This document shows positions 8,334-18,117 of a DNA stretch of 63,146 nt, piece after piece. This DNA comes from Merdimmobilis hominis. Lineage in GTDB: Bacteria > Bacillota > Clostridia > Oscillospirales > Ruminococcaceae. Each line of letters begins with the position of its first letter. Positions within the stretch are counted from its first letter, which is position 1. The notes under the pieces are model-generated. The model did no database searches. It was not told the origin of the DNA and saw nothing but the letters and a program-made list of their open reading frames with translations. Position numbers and translations under genes: made by a program. The stretch covers positions 1 to 63,146 of the forward strand of contig NZ_JACJKY010000015.1 of assembly GCF_016901855.1 (NCBI RefSeq), read 5' to 3'.

Positions 8334-9764
8334 TTGGAAGAAAACAAACAAAGACAAAAAGAAGATCCGATCAAAGCGGCGGATGCTTTAGTGATGGAGC
8401 AGGTGCGGCGGTTATTACAGTCGCGCTACGGCGATCGGATTCCGCTTGCGTATGTGCACACCTACGGCTGTCAGCAGAATGTCAGCGACGGCGAAAAAAT
8501 AAAAGGAATGCTCGCACTGATGGGATACGGCTTTTGTGAAAGTCCCCGTGAAGCAAACCTCATTTTGTTAAATACCTGTGCAATCAGAGAAAATGCAGAG
8601 GACCGCGTGCTCGGCACGATCGGTGCAATGAAGCACCAGCGGGTCAATGATCCGGAACTTGTATTAGGACTTTGCGGATGCATGGTACAGCAGCCGCATA
8701 TTGAACAGAAAATCCGCGAGAGTTATCCGTATGTCGATTTGCTGTTCGGCCCGCATGTGATCAAAAACCTGCCGCAGATGCTTTACTCGGTGCTCACGTC
8801 GCACAAACGTGCGTTTGATACCACCGAAACAAACGAGGGTATCCCGGAGGATCTGCCAATAAGACGCGATCAGGCGTTTAAAGCGTGGCTTCCGATTATG
8901 AGCGGGTGCAACAATTTCTGCACCTACTGCATCGTGCCGTATGTGCGCGGACGGGAAAAAAGCCGCCCGAGCCAAAAGATCATCGAGGAGTTTACCGCGC
9001 TTGTAAACGAAGGATACAAGGAGATCACCCTGCTTGGGCAAAACGTCAATTCGTACGGCAAAGGACTCGACGAGGATATCGATTTTGCGCGGCTTTTGCG
9101 TAAACTCAATGCAATCCCAGGCGATTTCCGCATCCGGTTCATGTCCTCGCATCCGAAGGACGCGACGTTTGCGCTGATTGATGCGATTGCCGACTGTGAA
9201 AAGGTCTGCAAGCATTTCCATCTGCCGGTGCAGAGCGGCAGCGACCGGATTTTGGCGCTCATGAACCGCCATTATACAAAAGCGGATTATATGAAGCTCA
9301 TTAACTATGCAAAAGAGAAAATTCCGGATATTTCGTTTACAAGCGATATCATCGTCGGATTCCCCGGCGAAACGGAAACAGATTTTGAGGAAACACTGTC
9401 GCTTTTAAAAGAAGTGGAGTTTGATTCGCTGTTTTCGTTTATCTATTCAAAGCGTGTCGGCACAAAGGCGGCTGAGATGGAAGACCCCACCACACCGGAG
9501 GAAAAATCCGAGCGGTTTTCGCGGCTTTTGGCGCTCGAAAAAGAAATCGGCGCCAAACGATACGAAAACTTTGTGGGCAAAACGTACCGCATTTTGGTGG
9601 ATGGCCCTGGCAAAACCGGTCCTTCGTATTATTCCGGCAGAAACGACGGCTATATGATCGTCGACTATGACGGAAAAGAAGAGGATATCGGCACATTTGT
9701 CACCGTAAAAATCACGAAATCTTTAAACTGGGCGCTCTTGGGCGAACGGGTGGAAGATCAATAA
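8334..9764 (+). CDS. miaB: tRNA-2-methylthio-N6-dimethylallyladenosine synthase MiaB
   Basis: Radical-SAM methylthiotransferase that converts i6A37 to ms2i6A37 in tRNAs, acting after MiaA, which is encoded further along the same gene run. The N-terminal domain holds three cluster cysteines (TYGC at 46, NTC at 82, CGC at 116), the radical-SAM CNNFCTYC lies at 192-199, and a C-terminal TRAM domain follows. The start is the TTG at 8334, with AGGAG about 8 bp upstream and a promoter just before it. The longest frame begins inside clpC and is unlikely. The 476-residue length fits the family. Confidence 0.95.
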   Translation: MEENKQRQKEDPIKAADALVMEQVRRLLQSRYGDRIPLAYVHTYGCQQNVSDGEKIKGMLALMGYGFCESPREANLILLNTCAIRENAEDRVLGTIGAMKHQRVNDPELVLGLCGCMVQQPHIEQKIRESYPYVDLLFGPHVIKNLPQMLYSVLTSHKRAFDTTETNEGIPEDLPIRRDQAFKAWLPIMSGCNNFCTYCIVPYVRGREKSRPSQKIIEEFTALVNEGYKEITLLGQNVNSYGKGLDEDIDFARLLRKLNAIPGDFRIRFMSSHPKDATFALIDAIADCEKVCKHFHLPVQSGSDRILALMNRHYTKADYMKLINYAKEKIPDISFTSDIIVGFPGETETDFEETLSLLKEVEFDSLFSFIYSKRVGTKAAEMEDPTTPEEKSERFSRLLALEKEIGAKRYENFVGKTYRILVDGPGKTGPSYYSGRNDGYMIVDYDGKEEDIGTFVTVKITKSLNWALLGERVEDQ

Positions 9765-9789
9765 AAAAGAATTTTTGGAGGAACACAAA

Positions 9790-10197
9790 ATGGATTTGGA
9801 AAAACTGACTAGAGAACTCGGCAAAGCAATTCAGGCAAGCGCAGAGTATAAAGCACTCGAAGAAGCAAAAGCAAACAACGATGCAGACCAGAAACTGCAG
9901 GAGCAGATCGAGCAGTTCAACATGATTCGTGTCAAACTGTCCACCGAGATGCAGAACGAGAAACCGGACGACGAGAAAGTCAAATCGCTCGACGCAGAGT
10001 TAAAAGGACTGTATGCAGAAGTGATGAACAACAAAAACATGATGGCATTCAACATCGCAAAACAGGATGTGGACGACATGATGCAGCGCATCAGCAGCAT
10101 TCTTGTGATGTGTGTAAACGGCGAAGATCCGGATACCTGCGAGCCGGCACCGAGCGGATGCAGCGGCAGCTGTGCATCCTGCGGCGGATGCCACTAA
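9790..10197 (+). CDS. ylbF: YlbF/YmcA-family protein with Cys-rich tail
   Basis: Small helical protein (135 residues) of the YlbF/RicF family. In Bacillus, YlbF, YmcA and YaaT form a complex that carries iron-sulfur clusters and influences RNase Y-dependent RNA processing. The body is charged and helical (about residues 1-110). The tail carries Cys in TCEP and then GCSGSCASCGGCH, plausible cluster ligands. Start: GGAGG is 8 bp before ATG 9790, so the MEEHK extension is dropped. It lies between miaB and mutS with short spacers. YmcA and YaaT partners are not in the window. Confidence 0.85.
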   Translation: MDLEKLTRELGKAIQASAEYKALEEAKANNDADQKLQEQIEQFNMIRVKLSTEMQNEKPDDEKVKSLDAELKGLYAEVMNNKNMMAFNIAKQDVDDMMQRISSILVMCVNGEDPDTCEPAPSGCSGSCASCGGCH

Positions 10198-10235
10198 TCG
10201 TTCATTTTAAAAAGTAAAGCAAAGGAGGAACCACA

Positions 10236-12845
10236 TTGGCCACACTTTCCCCAATGATGCAGCAGTATCTTGACATCAAAGCAGCGCACAAGGATCATGT
10301 TCTGTTTTTCAGGCTCGGCGATTTTTATGAGATGTTTTTTGACGATGCGGTCAATATCTCAAAAGAGCTCGAGCTCACTTTAACAGGACGGGACTGCGGC
10401 CTGCCCGAGCGTGCGCCAATGTGCGGGATTCCGTTTCACTCGGCAGAAGGATATATCAAAAAGCTGATTGAAAAAGGCTATAAAGTCGCGATCTGCGAAC
10501 AGCTCGAAGATCCGGCAGTTGCCAAAGGATTGGTAAAACGGGACGTCATCCGTGTGATTACGCCCGGTACCGTCATTGAAAGCAGCTTTTTAAACGAGGA
10601 GCGGAACAACTATATTGCGTCGGTGATTGCGCAAAAACGCGGGTATGCCGTGTGTTTTTGCGATATTTCGACCGGCGATACGTATTTGACCGAGCGTCAG
10701 ACATCCGATGTTGCATCGGACATCATCGACGAGCTGTCCCGCTTCATGCCAAGTGAACTGTTATTAAACGAAACTGCGGCTTCTTTAAAGCCGCTCGTTT
10801 CATTTTTACAAAACCGGCTTTCGTGTGTCTGCGAGACGCTTTCCGAAGAAGATGTGCAGGAAGAATCCTGCAAGGCGGTCATCGAGTCGCATTTTAAACA
10901 GTCTGTAAGCGAGATCGAAGCGGTGCAGACAGGCGTTTCGGCTGCCGCACTCGGCACACTCATCCGCTATGTTGCATCGACGCAGAAAGACGGTGCAAAG
11001 CGCATCACGTCCGTGCGGTTTTATGAAGAAGACGCATACATGACGATTGACATGATGACGCGGCGGAATCTGGAACTTACGGAAACAATGCGTGCAAAAG
11101 AGAAAAAAGGCACGCTTTTATGGGTGCTCGATCACACCAAAACAGCGATGGGCAAGCGATATATGCGAAAAGCGGTCGAACAGCCGCTTTATCATCTGGC
11201 GAAGATTCTCAGAAGACAAAATGCGGTCAAAGCATTTGTCGAAAATGAATTGGTGCGCGGACAAGTTGCCGTGGCACTTTGCGATGTGTACGACCTTGAA
11301 CGGCTGATGACACGCGTGCTGTACGGCACGATCAACCCGCGCGAGATGAAATCGCTGTCCTATACGCTGTCGAAACTGCCGGCAATCAAAACAGCGCTTT
11401 CCGTGTTTGAAAGCGGATATTTAAAAGACCTCTGCGACCGCATTGATCCGCTTGGTGAGGTGCACGCGCTGATCGAAAATGCACTGGTGCCTGAGCCGCC
11501 TGTGTCGTTAAAAGACGGCGGTGTCATCAATCCGGGATTCAGCGACGAGCTGGACGAATACCGCACACTGCGCGATCATTCGAAAGATTATATTGCGCAG
11601 ATTGAAGCCCGCGAACGCGAAAAAACAGGCATCAAAACGCTCAAAGTCGGGTATAACCGCGTGTTCGGCTATTATATCGACGTGACGAAGTCGTATCTTT
11701 CGCAGGTGCCCGAAACATATATCCGAAAACAGACGCTTGCAAACAGCGAGCGGTACATCACAGAGGAATTAAAAGAGCTTGAGCACAAGGTGCTGACCGC
11801 GACAGAGCGGATTACAGCGCTGGAAGCTGAGATTTTTGAAGAAGTCCGCCAGTTTGTGGCACAGCAGAGCGTTGTGGTGCAGGCGACGGCAGAAGCGATT
11901 GCCCGCGTAGACTTTTTGCTCTCACTTGCGGAAGTGGCAGCGCAGCAGCAGTATGTCTGCCCGGAACTCACGATGGACGGCGCACTGCGCATCCAAAACG
12001 GACGCCATCCGGTCGTTGAACAGATGCTCGTTGATCAGCTGTTTGTGCCGAATGATACCACGCTCGATACAAAGCATAACCTTTTGATGATGCTCACCGG
12101 CCCGAATATGGCAGGTAAATCGACGTATATGCGGCAGGTGGCGCTCATTGTGATTATGGCGCAGATCGGCAGCTTTGTGCCGGCACAGGAGGCACAGATC
12201 GGACTTTGTGACCGGGTGTTTACGCGTGTGGGCGCATCGGACGATTTGAGCGCCGGTCAGTCCACGTTTATGGTGGAAATGAATGAGGTGGCGCATATTT
12301 TAAGGCACGCCACACCGTCAAGCCTTGTGATTCTCGATGAGATCGGCCGCGGTACTTCGACGTTTGACGGTATGAGTATCGCAAAAGCGGTTGCGGCAGA
12401 GATCATTGAAAACAAAAAGCTTCAGTGCAAAACGCTGTTTGCAACGCATTACCACGAGCTCACCGAGATGGAATCGCAGTTTGCGGGCGTGAAAAACTAT
12501 AATATCGCGGTCAAAAAACGCGGCGACGATATCACATTTTTGCGCAAGATCATTCCGGGCGGTGCGGACGAAAGCTACGGCATCGAGGTTGCAAAGCTTG
12601 CCGGCGTGCCGGAGCGCGTTGTTTCGCGTGCAAAGGTGTATTTGCAGGAGCTTTCCGAGAAAGCACCTGTCCGCGCAGAAAACAAAGTCACCGAATCAGT
12701 GCCGGACAATCAGGTTTCGCTGTTTGAGCAGGCGTCTTCGCCGGTGTGCGACGCACTGCGTGCAATTTCGATTGAAACGCTGACCCCGATCGAAGCGCTT
12801 AACAAGCTGTATGCGCTCAAGCAGATGATTGGTGAAAAGGAATAA
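10236..12845 (+). CDS. mutS: DNA mismatch repair protein MutS
   Basis: Mismatch-recognition ATPase. The N-terminus has the mismatch-binding motif as FFRLGDFYEMF (Phe-x-Glu as FYE) near residues 24-34, then connector, lever and clamp regions, and a C-terminal ATPase with Walker A GPNMAGKST near 622 and LVILDEIGRGTS. The 869-residue length is typical. Translation starts at TTG 10236, with GGAGG 7 bp upstream. mutL follows 12 bp after the stop, so mismatch recognition and its effector are co-expressed. Confidence 0.97.
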   Translation: MATLSPMMQQYLDIKAAHKDHVLFFRLGDFYEMFFDDAVNISKELELTLTGRDCGLPERAPMCGIPFHSAEGYIKKLIEKGYKVAICEQLEDPAVAKGLVKRDVIRVITPGTVIESSFLNEERNNYIASVIAQKRGYAVCFCDISTGDTYLTERQTSDVASDIIDELSRFMPSELLLNETAASLKPLVSFLQNRLSCVCETLSEEDVQEESCKAVIESHFKQSVSEIEAVQTGVSAAALGTLIRYVASTQKDGAKRITSVRFYEEDAYMTIDMMTRRNLELTETMRAKEKKGTLLWVLDHTKTAMGKRYMRKAVEQPLYHLAKILRRQNAVKAFVENELVRGQVAVALCDVYDLERLMTRVLYGTINPREMKSLSYTLSKLPAIKTALSVFESGYLKDLCDRIDPLGEVHALIENALVPEPPVSLKDGGVINPGFSDELDEYRTLRDHSKDYIAQIEAREREKTGIKTLKVGYNRVFGYYIDVTKSYLSQVPETYIRKQTLANSERYITEELKELEHKVLTATERITALEAEIFEEVRQFVAQQSVVVQATAEAIARVDFLLSLAEVAAQQQYVCPELTMDGALRIQNGRHPVVEQMLVDQLFVPNDTTLDTKHNLLMMLTGPNMAGKSTYMRQVALIVIMAQIGSFVPAQEAQIGLCDRVFTRVGASDDLSAGQSTFMVEMNEVAHILRHATPSSLVILDEIGRGTSTFDGMSIAKAVAAEIIENKKLQCKTLFATHYHELTEMESQFAGVKNYNIAVKKRGDDITFLRKIIPGGADESYGIEVAKLAGVPERVVSRAKVYLQELSEKAPVRAENKVTESVPDNQVSLFEQASSPVCDALRAISIETLTPIEALNKLYALKQMIGEKE

Positions 12846-12857
12846 AAGGAGAAACCG

Positions 12858-14945
12858 ATGAAACGGATTCGCGTTCTTGATAAGAATGTTGCAGAACAAA
12901 TTGCAGCCGGGGAAGTGGTGGAGCGTCCGGCCTCTGTGGTAAAAGAGCTGGTCGAAAATGCGATTGACGCGGGTGCGACTGCTGTGACGGTTGAAATTCG
13001 TCATGGCGGCATTACATATATCCGTGTCACGGATAACGGCAGCGGCGTGGAGCCGGATGATGTGCCGACGGCTTTTTTGCGCCACGCGACAAGCAAGGTG
13101 CAGGTGTTTGACGATTTAAACACGATCGGAACACTCGGATTCCGCGGCGAGGCGCTGGCGTCGATTGCGGCGGTTTCGCGGGTTGAATTTGTGACGAAAA
13201 CGCATGATGCACCGTATGCGACGCGCTATTGCATCGAAGGCGGAGAAGAAACCGATCATGCCGAAACCGGCGCGCCGGACGGTACGACCATCGTGGTGCG
13301 GGATCTCTTTTATAATGTTCCGGCGCGGCTTAAATTTTTAAAGCGGGACACGGTGGAAGCGGCGCAGATAAACGGGATCATTGACCGGCTGGCGCTGTCG
13401 CATCCGGAAGTGTCGTTTAAACTGATCATCGACCGAAAAATAAAACTGCACACACCGGGAAACGGAAAATTGCTTTCGTCGGTTCATGCGGTGTTCGGAC
13501 AAGCGTTTGCCGAAACGCTTTTGCCGGTCGATTACGGCATGAACGGGGTTTCGGTGACCGGATTTGTGTCCAAAACGGACGCCGGACGAAAGACCCGCTC
13601 GATGCAGCACTTTTTTGTAAACGGGCGCTATATTCACACAAAGCTTTGCACGGCGGCGCTCGAAGAAGCCTATGAAAACGCCATGATGACGGGAAAATAT
13701 CCGTCTTGTGTGCTCAACATTTCACTTGGATTTGATCGGGTGGACGTGAACGTGCATCCGGCAAAGACGGAAGTGCGGTTTGCGCAGGAACGCGAGGTCT
13801 ATGACGCGGTGCTGTCTGCGGTGAAAGCGGCAGTCAGCCGTGCGGATATCATAAAAAGAGCACAGGCTGATCCGACGCTTCGTACGGTCAGACAAAATGT
13901 ATTGAATCCGTTTGTTGAACAAGCACCTGCCGAGCAGACAATGCTGCCGCAGAAGGCGGTGACCGTTGTGCATCAGGAGCCGGCAATGCCGAAACAAACA
14001 CCGCCGCCTGTGCAGAAAGTGACACCGCATGAGCAGGTGACAGAAAAACAGAAACCAGTGGCATCTCCTGCACGTCCGGCGGCTTTTGGTAGATCAAATG
14101 CTGTGCATACACCGCGTGCGGATTATCATGTTGATACGAAGATTGACACAAAAAAAACTGCGGGTTCGTTTCCGGCACCCAAGCAAACAGCATCCAAACC
14201 GGAAAAGTCCGATGCTTCCGTTTTCCGGCATTTAAAAAAGGATGCATTTGTTCTGCCGGATAAGCAGATCAAAATGATTTTGGAAGAAGAACCGGCAGAA
14301 CCTCAGGAAATAAAGCAGACAGAACCGGCGCAAAAACAGCCAAAACTTCCATCGGATGCGCAGACCGCACCGCCGCTTGTGTTCCGGATGATCGGCGAGG
14401 TATTTTCCACCTATGTGCTGTTTGAGATGAATGAAACGCTGTTTTTACTCGATAAACATGCCGCACATGAGCGTATTTTATTTGAACGACTGAAAAAGAC
14501 CGTGTCGTCAAACGAGCGGCAGCTGCTGCTTTCGCCGGTGGTGGTCAACACCTCCGCGCAGGAATATCAGGCAGTGCTTGAGCATCAGTCATTAGTGCAG
14601 TCGCTCGGGTTTGACTGGGATTTGTTTGGCAATCATTCGTTTTTGCTGCGGGAAGTGCCGCTGCTGCTTGCGCATCTCGATGTACGCGATTTGTTTTTGG
14701 ACATTGCCCAAAAGCTCTGCCAGCAAAAACAGCATATCAGCACCGATTTATATGAAGAGCTTCTGCATTCCATGGCATGCAGAAGTGCCGTGAAAGCACA
14801 TGACGATACAAAACCTGAAGAACTTCAGGCACTGCTTGAAGAAGTGGTGAAAAACGATGAGATCCGGCATTGTCCTCATGGCCGGCCGGTGATGATTTCA
14901 TTTTCGAAACAGGAACTCGAACGCCGGTTTGGACGAATTCAGTGA
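12858..14945 (+). CDS. mutL: DNA mismatch repair protein MutL
   Basis: GHKL-family ATPase that couples MutS to strand removal. The N-terminal ATPase has ELVENAIDAG, DNGSGV and GFRGEALASI. A long low-complexity linker (about residues 340-500, rich in P, Q, K and T) joins the C-terminal dimerisation domain. That domain keeps the metal-dependent endonuclease motif as DKHAAHERILFE (Lys for the usual Gln) plus ACRSAVKAHD and CPHGRP, so it is predicted to be a nicking MutL as in organisms without MutH. It is coupled to mutS and miaA. Confidence 0.97.
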   Translation: MKRIRVLDKNVAEQIAAGEVVERPASVVKELVENAIDAGATAVTVEIRHGGITYIRVTDNGSGVEPDDVPTAFLRHATSKVQVFDDLNTIGTLGFRGEALASIAAVSRVEFVTKTHDAPYATRYCIEGGEETDHAETGAPDGTTIVVRDLFYNVPARLKFLKRDTVEAAQINGIIDRLALSHPEVSFKLIIDRKIKLHTPGNGKLLSSVHAVFGQAFAETLLPVDYGMNGVSVTGFVSKTDAGRKTRSMQHFFVNGRYIHTKLCTAALEEAYENAMMTGKYPSCVLNISLGFDRVDVNVHPAKTEVRFAQEREVYDAVLSAVKAAVSRADIIKRAQADPTLRTVRQNVLNPFVEQAPAEQTMLPQKAVTVVHQEPAMPKQTPPPVQKVTPHEQVTEKQKPVASPARPAAFGRSNAVHTPRADYHVDTKIDTKKTAGSFPAPKQTASKPEKSDASVFRHLKKDAFVLPDKQIKMILEEEPAEPQEIKQTEPAQKQPKLPSDAQTAPPLVFRMIGEVFSTYVLFEMNETLFLLDKHAAHERILFERLKKTVSSNERQLLLSPVVVNTSAQEYQAVLEHQSLVQSLGFDWDLFGNHSFLLREVPLLLAHLDVRDLFLDIAQKLCQQKQHISTDLYEELLHSMACRSAVKAHDDTKPEELQALLEEVVKNDEIRHCPHGRPVMISFSKQELERRFGRIQ

Positions 14946-14960
14946 AAAAGGAGCAACAGG

Positions 14961-15896
14961 ATGGAAAAGATTCCGGTTTTGGCGGTAGTCGGCCCGACAG
15001 CATCGGGAAAGACGTCGCTTGCAATCGAGATTGCAAAAGAATATCACGGCGAAGTGGTTTCCGCAGACAGCATGCAGCTTTACAAAGAGATGCAGATTGC
15101 AACCGCAAAGCCGACCGTGGACGAAATGCAGGGAATCCCACATCATCTGCTCGATTTTTTGGCACCGGACGTTTCGTTTTCGGTTGCGCAGTATGCGGCG
15201 CTTGCGCATCAGACGATCAGCGAGATCACCGCACGCGGTCATCTGCCGGTGATGGCAGGCGGTACCGGGCTTTATGTCGATGCTGTTTTGGATGATTTGA
15301 TTTTTGCAAAAATCGAAACAGACGAACAAAAACGTGCAGAGCTGTGGGCGTTTGTGGAAGCGCATGGCGCGAATGCACTGCACGAGCGGCTTCGCGAGAT
15401 TGATCCCGAGAGTGCGGCGCGGATTCACGAAAACAATGTGGGCAGAATTGTGCGCGCAGTCGAGGTATATGAACTGACCGGCATTACAATGAGCGAGCAT
15501 CAGAGGAACAGCCGTCCAAAAGAAAGCCGTTACCGTTCTTTGAAAATCGGCATCAATTATAAAGACCGTGCAGTGCTTTATGACCGGGTAAACCGCCGTG
15601 TTGATCTGATGATGGAGCAGGGATTGCTTGAAGAAGCAGTAAGTGTGCGTAACAGAGCGCGGAAAACGGCAGTTCAGGCGATTGGCTACAAAGAACTCGA
15701 GCCGTATTTTTTGCAGCAGGAACCGCTTGATGTCTGCATTGAGCGCCTGAAGCAGGAAACAAGACGGTATGCAAAACGGCAGATTACATGGTTTTCGCGC
15801 GATCCGAATATTTTGTGGGTATATCCGGATGAGCAAACACCGCAAGAAATTTTTTCTAAAATCAAACGCGCAGTAGAAAATTTCATAAAAGTATGA
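14961..15896 (+). CDS. miaA: tRNA dimethylallyltransferase MiaA
   Basis: Transfers a dimethylallyl group to N6 of A37 in tRNAs reading UNN codons, making the substrate for MiaB. Walker A-like GPTASGKTS lies at about 11-19, followed by ADSMQLYKEM, HHLLDF, GGTGLYVDAV and, near the C-terminus, KRQITWFSRD. The length of 311 residues is normal. AAAGGAG is 7 bp before the ATG. It follows mutL by 15 bp in the usual mutS-mutL-miaA-hfq order. The long opposite-strand frame across this gene is a shadow. Confidence 0.96.
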   Translation: MEKIPVLAVVGPTASGKTSLAIEIAKEYHGEVVSADSMQLYKEMQIATAKPTVDEMQGIPHHLLDFLAPDVSFSVAQYAALAHQTISEITARGHLPVMAGGTGLYVDAVLDDLIFAKIETDEQKRAELWAFVEAHGANALHERLREIDPESAARIHENNVGRIVRAVEVYELTGITMSEHQRNSRPKESRYRSLKIGINYKDRAVLYDRVNRRVDLMMEQGLLEEAVSVRNRARKTAVQAIGYKELEPYFLQQEPLDVCIERLKQETRRYAKRQITWFSRDPNILWVYPDEQTPQEIFSKIKRAVENFIKV

Positions 15897-15948
15897 TATC
15901 ATAAAACAAAAAATGCGTAGATGAAATGCGCAGCGAGGGGGAGTACCG

Positions 15949-16194
15949 ATGAAAACGGTCAATTTGCAGGATGTTTTTTTAAATAAAGCGCGCACGGAAA
16001 AAATTCCGGTCACGATTTTTTTGACAAACGGATTCCAGTTTAAAGGACTGGTTCGCGGATTCGATAACTACACAGTTGTGCTCGATTGTGACGGCCGTCA
16101 GAATCTGGTGTATAAACATGCAATGTCGACCATTTCACCTGCGCGGCCCATTTCGTTTATGAATGCATCCGCGGAAGATGATGAGAAAGAATGA
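15949..16194 (+). CDS. hfq: RNA chaperone Hfq
   Basis: Sm-like RNA-binding protein, 81 residues. The Sm1 motif ([15 protein letters not shown]), the VVLDCDG turn and the Sm2-type YKHAMSTI are all present, followed by a short acidic tail. The GAGGGGGAG ribosome site is 5-6 bp before the ATG. The last bases overlap the next start (ATGA), coupling it to the HlyD-like gene. Confidence 0.96.
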   Translation: MKTVNLQDVFLNKARTEKIPVTIFLTNGFQFKGLVRGFDNYTVVLDCDGRQNLVYKHAMSTISPARPISFMNASAEDDEKE

Positions 16195-17435
16195 AATCAA
16201 AGGTTTTTAAAATTTTGATTGCGATCGCATCCGCCGGTATTTTGTTCGGTATCGGATGGCAGGTGTTTACTGCCTTTTACGATCCGTATGAAAGCGTCAC
16301 AGTCAAACAGGGTACATACGAGAAAAAAGTGGAGCTTTCGGGCTATTTTGTACGCGACGAAAAAGCAATCACGGTCGAACAGCCCGGCGCAATCAGCTAT
16401 GCATATAAAAACGGCGAACGCGCGGCAAGGGAAGCGGAACTTCTTCGGATTTATAAAGAGGAAGAAACACTGCAGGCACTCGAACAGCTCGACGAGCTGT
16501 CTGCCAGCCGGGAGATCTTGCTGCAGATCAATCAGGGCATCGGCAGTGATGGTTTAAACCTTGATTTGGTCAAACGGCAATTAAGCGATGTGCGTACTTC
16601 GTTGATGCATGCCGTTGACGACGGCGCGTATTCCGAACTGAATACATTAAGTCAGCAGCTTTTGCTGTGCTTAAACCGATATAAGCTCTGCATCGGCGAA
16701 GATCTTTCGCTGGAAACAACGATCGCCGAGCTTGATAAGCAGATTGCTGAGATCTCGAAAACAATTCCGCAGCCGGACAGTGTCATAAAAACCGATCAGC
16801 CCGGTTATTTTTGCAGCAACGGTGACGGACTCGAGTCCACTTATACGGTTGCATCACTTGATTCCATTACAGTAGACAGTGTGCATGAAGTGCTTTCGAA
16901 TCAAGAAAATGCACTGTCCGAGGGGACGAGCACCGTCGGAAAAATGGTGTACAGCAATACATGGTACTTTGTTTCTGAGATCAACACGGATGACGCAGAA
17001 TATTTTAAAGAAGGAAAATCGATTTCATTGTCGTTTGCATCACATAACAGTCAAACAGTCGATACAACGGTGGAGAAAATCCTCATAGAAGAGGGGAAAG
17101 AAACAGCGGTTGTGGTGTTCAAAGGGGATACCGTCAACGCAGAACTTCTCTCCATGCGGTTTGAAACGCCGTCCGCAACAGTGTTTTCCTATTCGGGCAT
17201 TATTGTCCCGAAAGATGCCGTGCGGATTGAGCGAAATGTGAATGAAGAAGGATATTCCGAAAATCAAAAGATTGTATATGCACTGCTTGGAAAAACGGTC
17301 CGGTCACGCAAACTCGATATCATTTATGAAGATGAAAACGTGGTGGTGAGCCGTCCGTCTGAAATAAGCGGATATGTCAGCGCATACGATCAGGTGATTA
17401 TCAAAGGAAGGGAACTCAATGACACAACGCAGTAA
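16191..17435 (+). CDS. HlyD-like membrane-anchored adaptor protein, function unknown
   Basis: A 414-residue protein with one N-terminal membrane segment ([20 protein letters not shown]), a barrel-sandwich-like first part ([19 protein letters not shown]), a helical middle of about 120 residues (coiled-coil-like, [14 protein letters not shown]), and C-terminal beta-rich segments ([29 protein letters not shown]). This is the domain order of HlyD/membrane-fusion adaptors. No ATPase, permease or outer-membrane partner is nearby. It sits between hfq (4-bp ATGA overlap) and ylmE (17-bp overlap), next to division genes, where Bacillus has ylmD. A cell-envelope role is therefore plausible, but it is inference. 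Confidence 0.7.
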   Translation: MKSKVFKILIAIASAGILFGIGWQVFTAFYDPYESVTVKQGTYEKKVELSGYFVRDEKAITVEQPGAISYAYKNGERAAREAELLRIYKEEETLQALEQLDELSASREILLQINQGIGSDGLNLDLVKRQLSDVRTSLMHAVDDGAYSELNTLSQQLLLCLNRYKLCIGEDLSLETTIAELDKQIAEISKTIPQPDSVIKTDQPGYFCSNGDGLESTYTVASLDSITVDSVHEVLSNQENALSEGTSTVGKMVYSNTWYFVSEINTDDAEYFKEGKSISLSFASHNSQTVDTTVEKILIEEGKETAVVVFKGDTVNAELLSMRFETPSATVFSYSGIIVPKDAVRIERNVNEEGYSENQKIVYALLGKTVRSRKLDIIYEDENVVVSRPSEISGYVSAYDQVIIKGRELNDTTQ

Positions 17436-18105
17436 AGAAGAAGTGCAAACAGCGCTTCGCACAGTACGTGAGAATGTTTCGCGCGCGCTCGAAGAATCCG
17501 GCCGCAGCGATACGGTCAAGCTCATGGCAGTGACCAAAACGGTACCGCCGGAGATTGTCAATTACGCGGTGGCAGAGGGTGTTACACTGCTTGGTGAAAA
17601 CCGTGTGCAGGAATTTTTAGAAAAAGAAGCACAATATAGCCCTGACGTCAGCGAGATTCATTTTATCGGACACTTGCAAACGAATAAAGTTAAGTATATA
17701 ATAGGGAAAGTAAACTGTATTGAGTCCGTTGATTCGATGCGGCTTTGTGAGGAAATTGAGCGGCAGGCAAGCATTCATGACCGGATCATGGATATTTTGC
17801 TTGAGGTCAATATTTCAAATGAGCCGTCAAAATCCGGCTTTTTGAAAGAAGAAGTCTGTGAAGCGGCACAAGCAGTTTCGGCATTTCGTCATTTGCGTTT
17901 AAAAGGACTGATGTGCATTCCTGCAAAAGAAGAGAGCCACGATGCTTTTGTGCAAATGAAACAGCTGTTTGAAGAATTGAAAAAAACGAATCCGGAGATT
18001 GATACGCTCTCCATGGGAATGTCGGGAGACTATGAGGAAGCCGTTCGCTGCGGTGCGACCGTCATTCGATTAGGCAGTGCAATTTTCGGGAAAAGAAATA
18101 TATAG
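17419..18105 (+). CDS. ylmE: YggS-family pyridoxal phosphate homeostasis protein
   Basis: PLP-binding alanine racemase-like barrel without racemase activity, involved in vitamin B6 and amino-acid homeostasis in studied bacteria. Lys of LMAVTKTVP binds PLP; GENRVQE, HFIGHLQTNKVKYI, SMGMSGDYEEAV and RLGSAIFG are family signatures. The 228 residues match the family. It is first of the ylmE-sepF-ylmH-divIVA set and overlaps the previous gene by 17 bp. A promoter-like sequence lies inside it (17674-17702). Confidence 0.93.
   Translation: MTQRSKEEVQTALRTVRENVSRALEESGRSDTVKLMAVTKTVPPEIVNYAVAEGVTLLGENRVQEFLEKEAQYSPDVSEIHFIGHLQTNKVKYIIGKVNCIESVDSMRLCEEIERQASIHDRIMDILLEVNISNEPSKSGFLKEEVCEAAQAVSAFRHLRLKGLMCIPAKEESHDAFVQMKQLFEELKKTNPEIDTLSMGMSGDYEEAVRCGATVIRLGSAIFGKRNI
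17674..17702 (+). promoter_or_regulatory. Promoter-like sequence inside ylmE
   Basis: TTGCAA and TATAAT spaced by 17 bp, about 415 bp before sepF. The bases encode the conserved LQTNKVKYII stretch of YggS proteins, so the match may be a by-product of coding. Confidence 0.35.
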
Positions 18106-18117
18106 GAGGATGCAAAA

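Noticed and set aside
14898-16013. 371-residue minus-strand ORF opposite miaA and hfq
   Set aside because: It lies across two certain plus-strand genes, has no ribosome site and no recognisable domain; a shadow frame.
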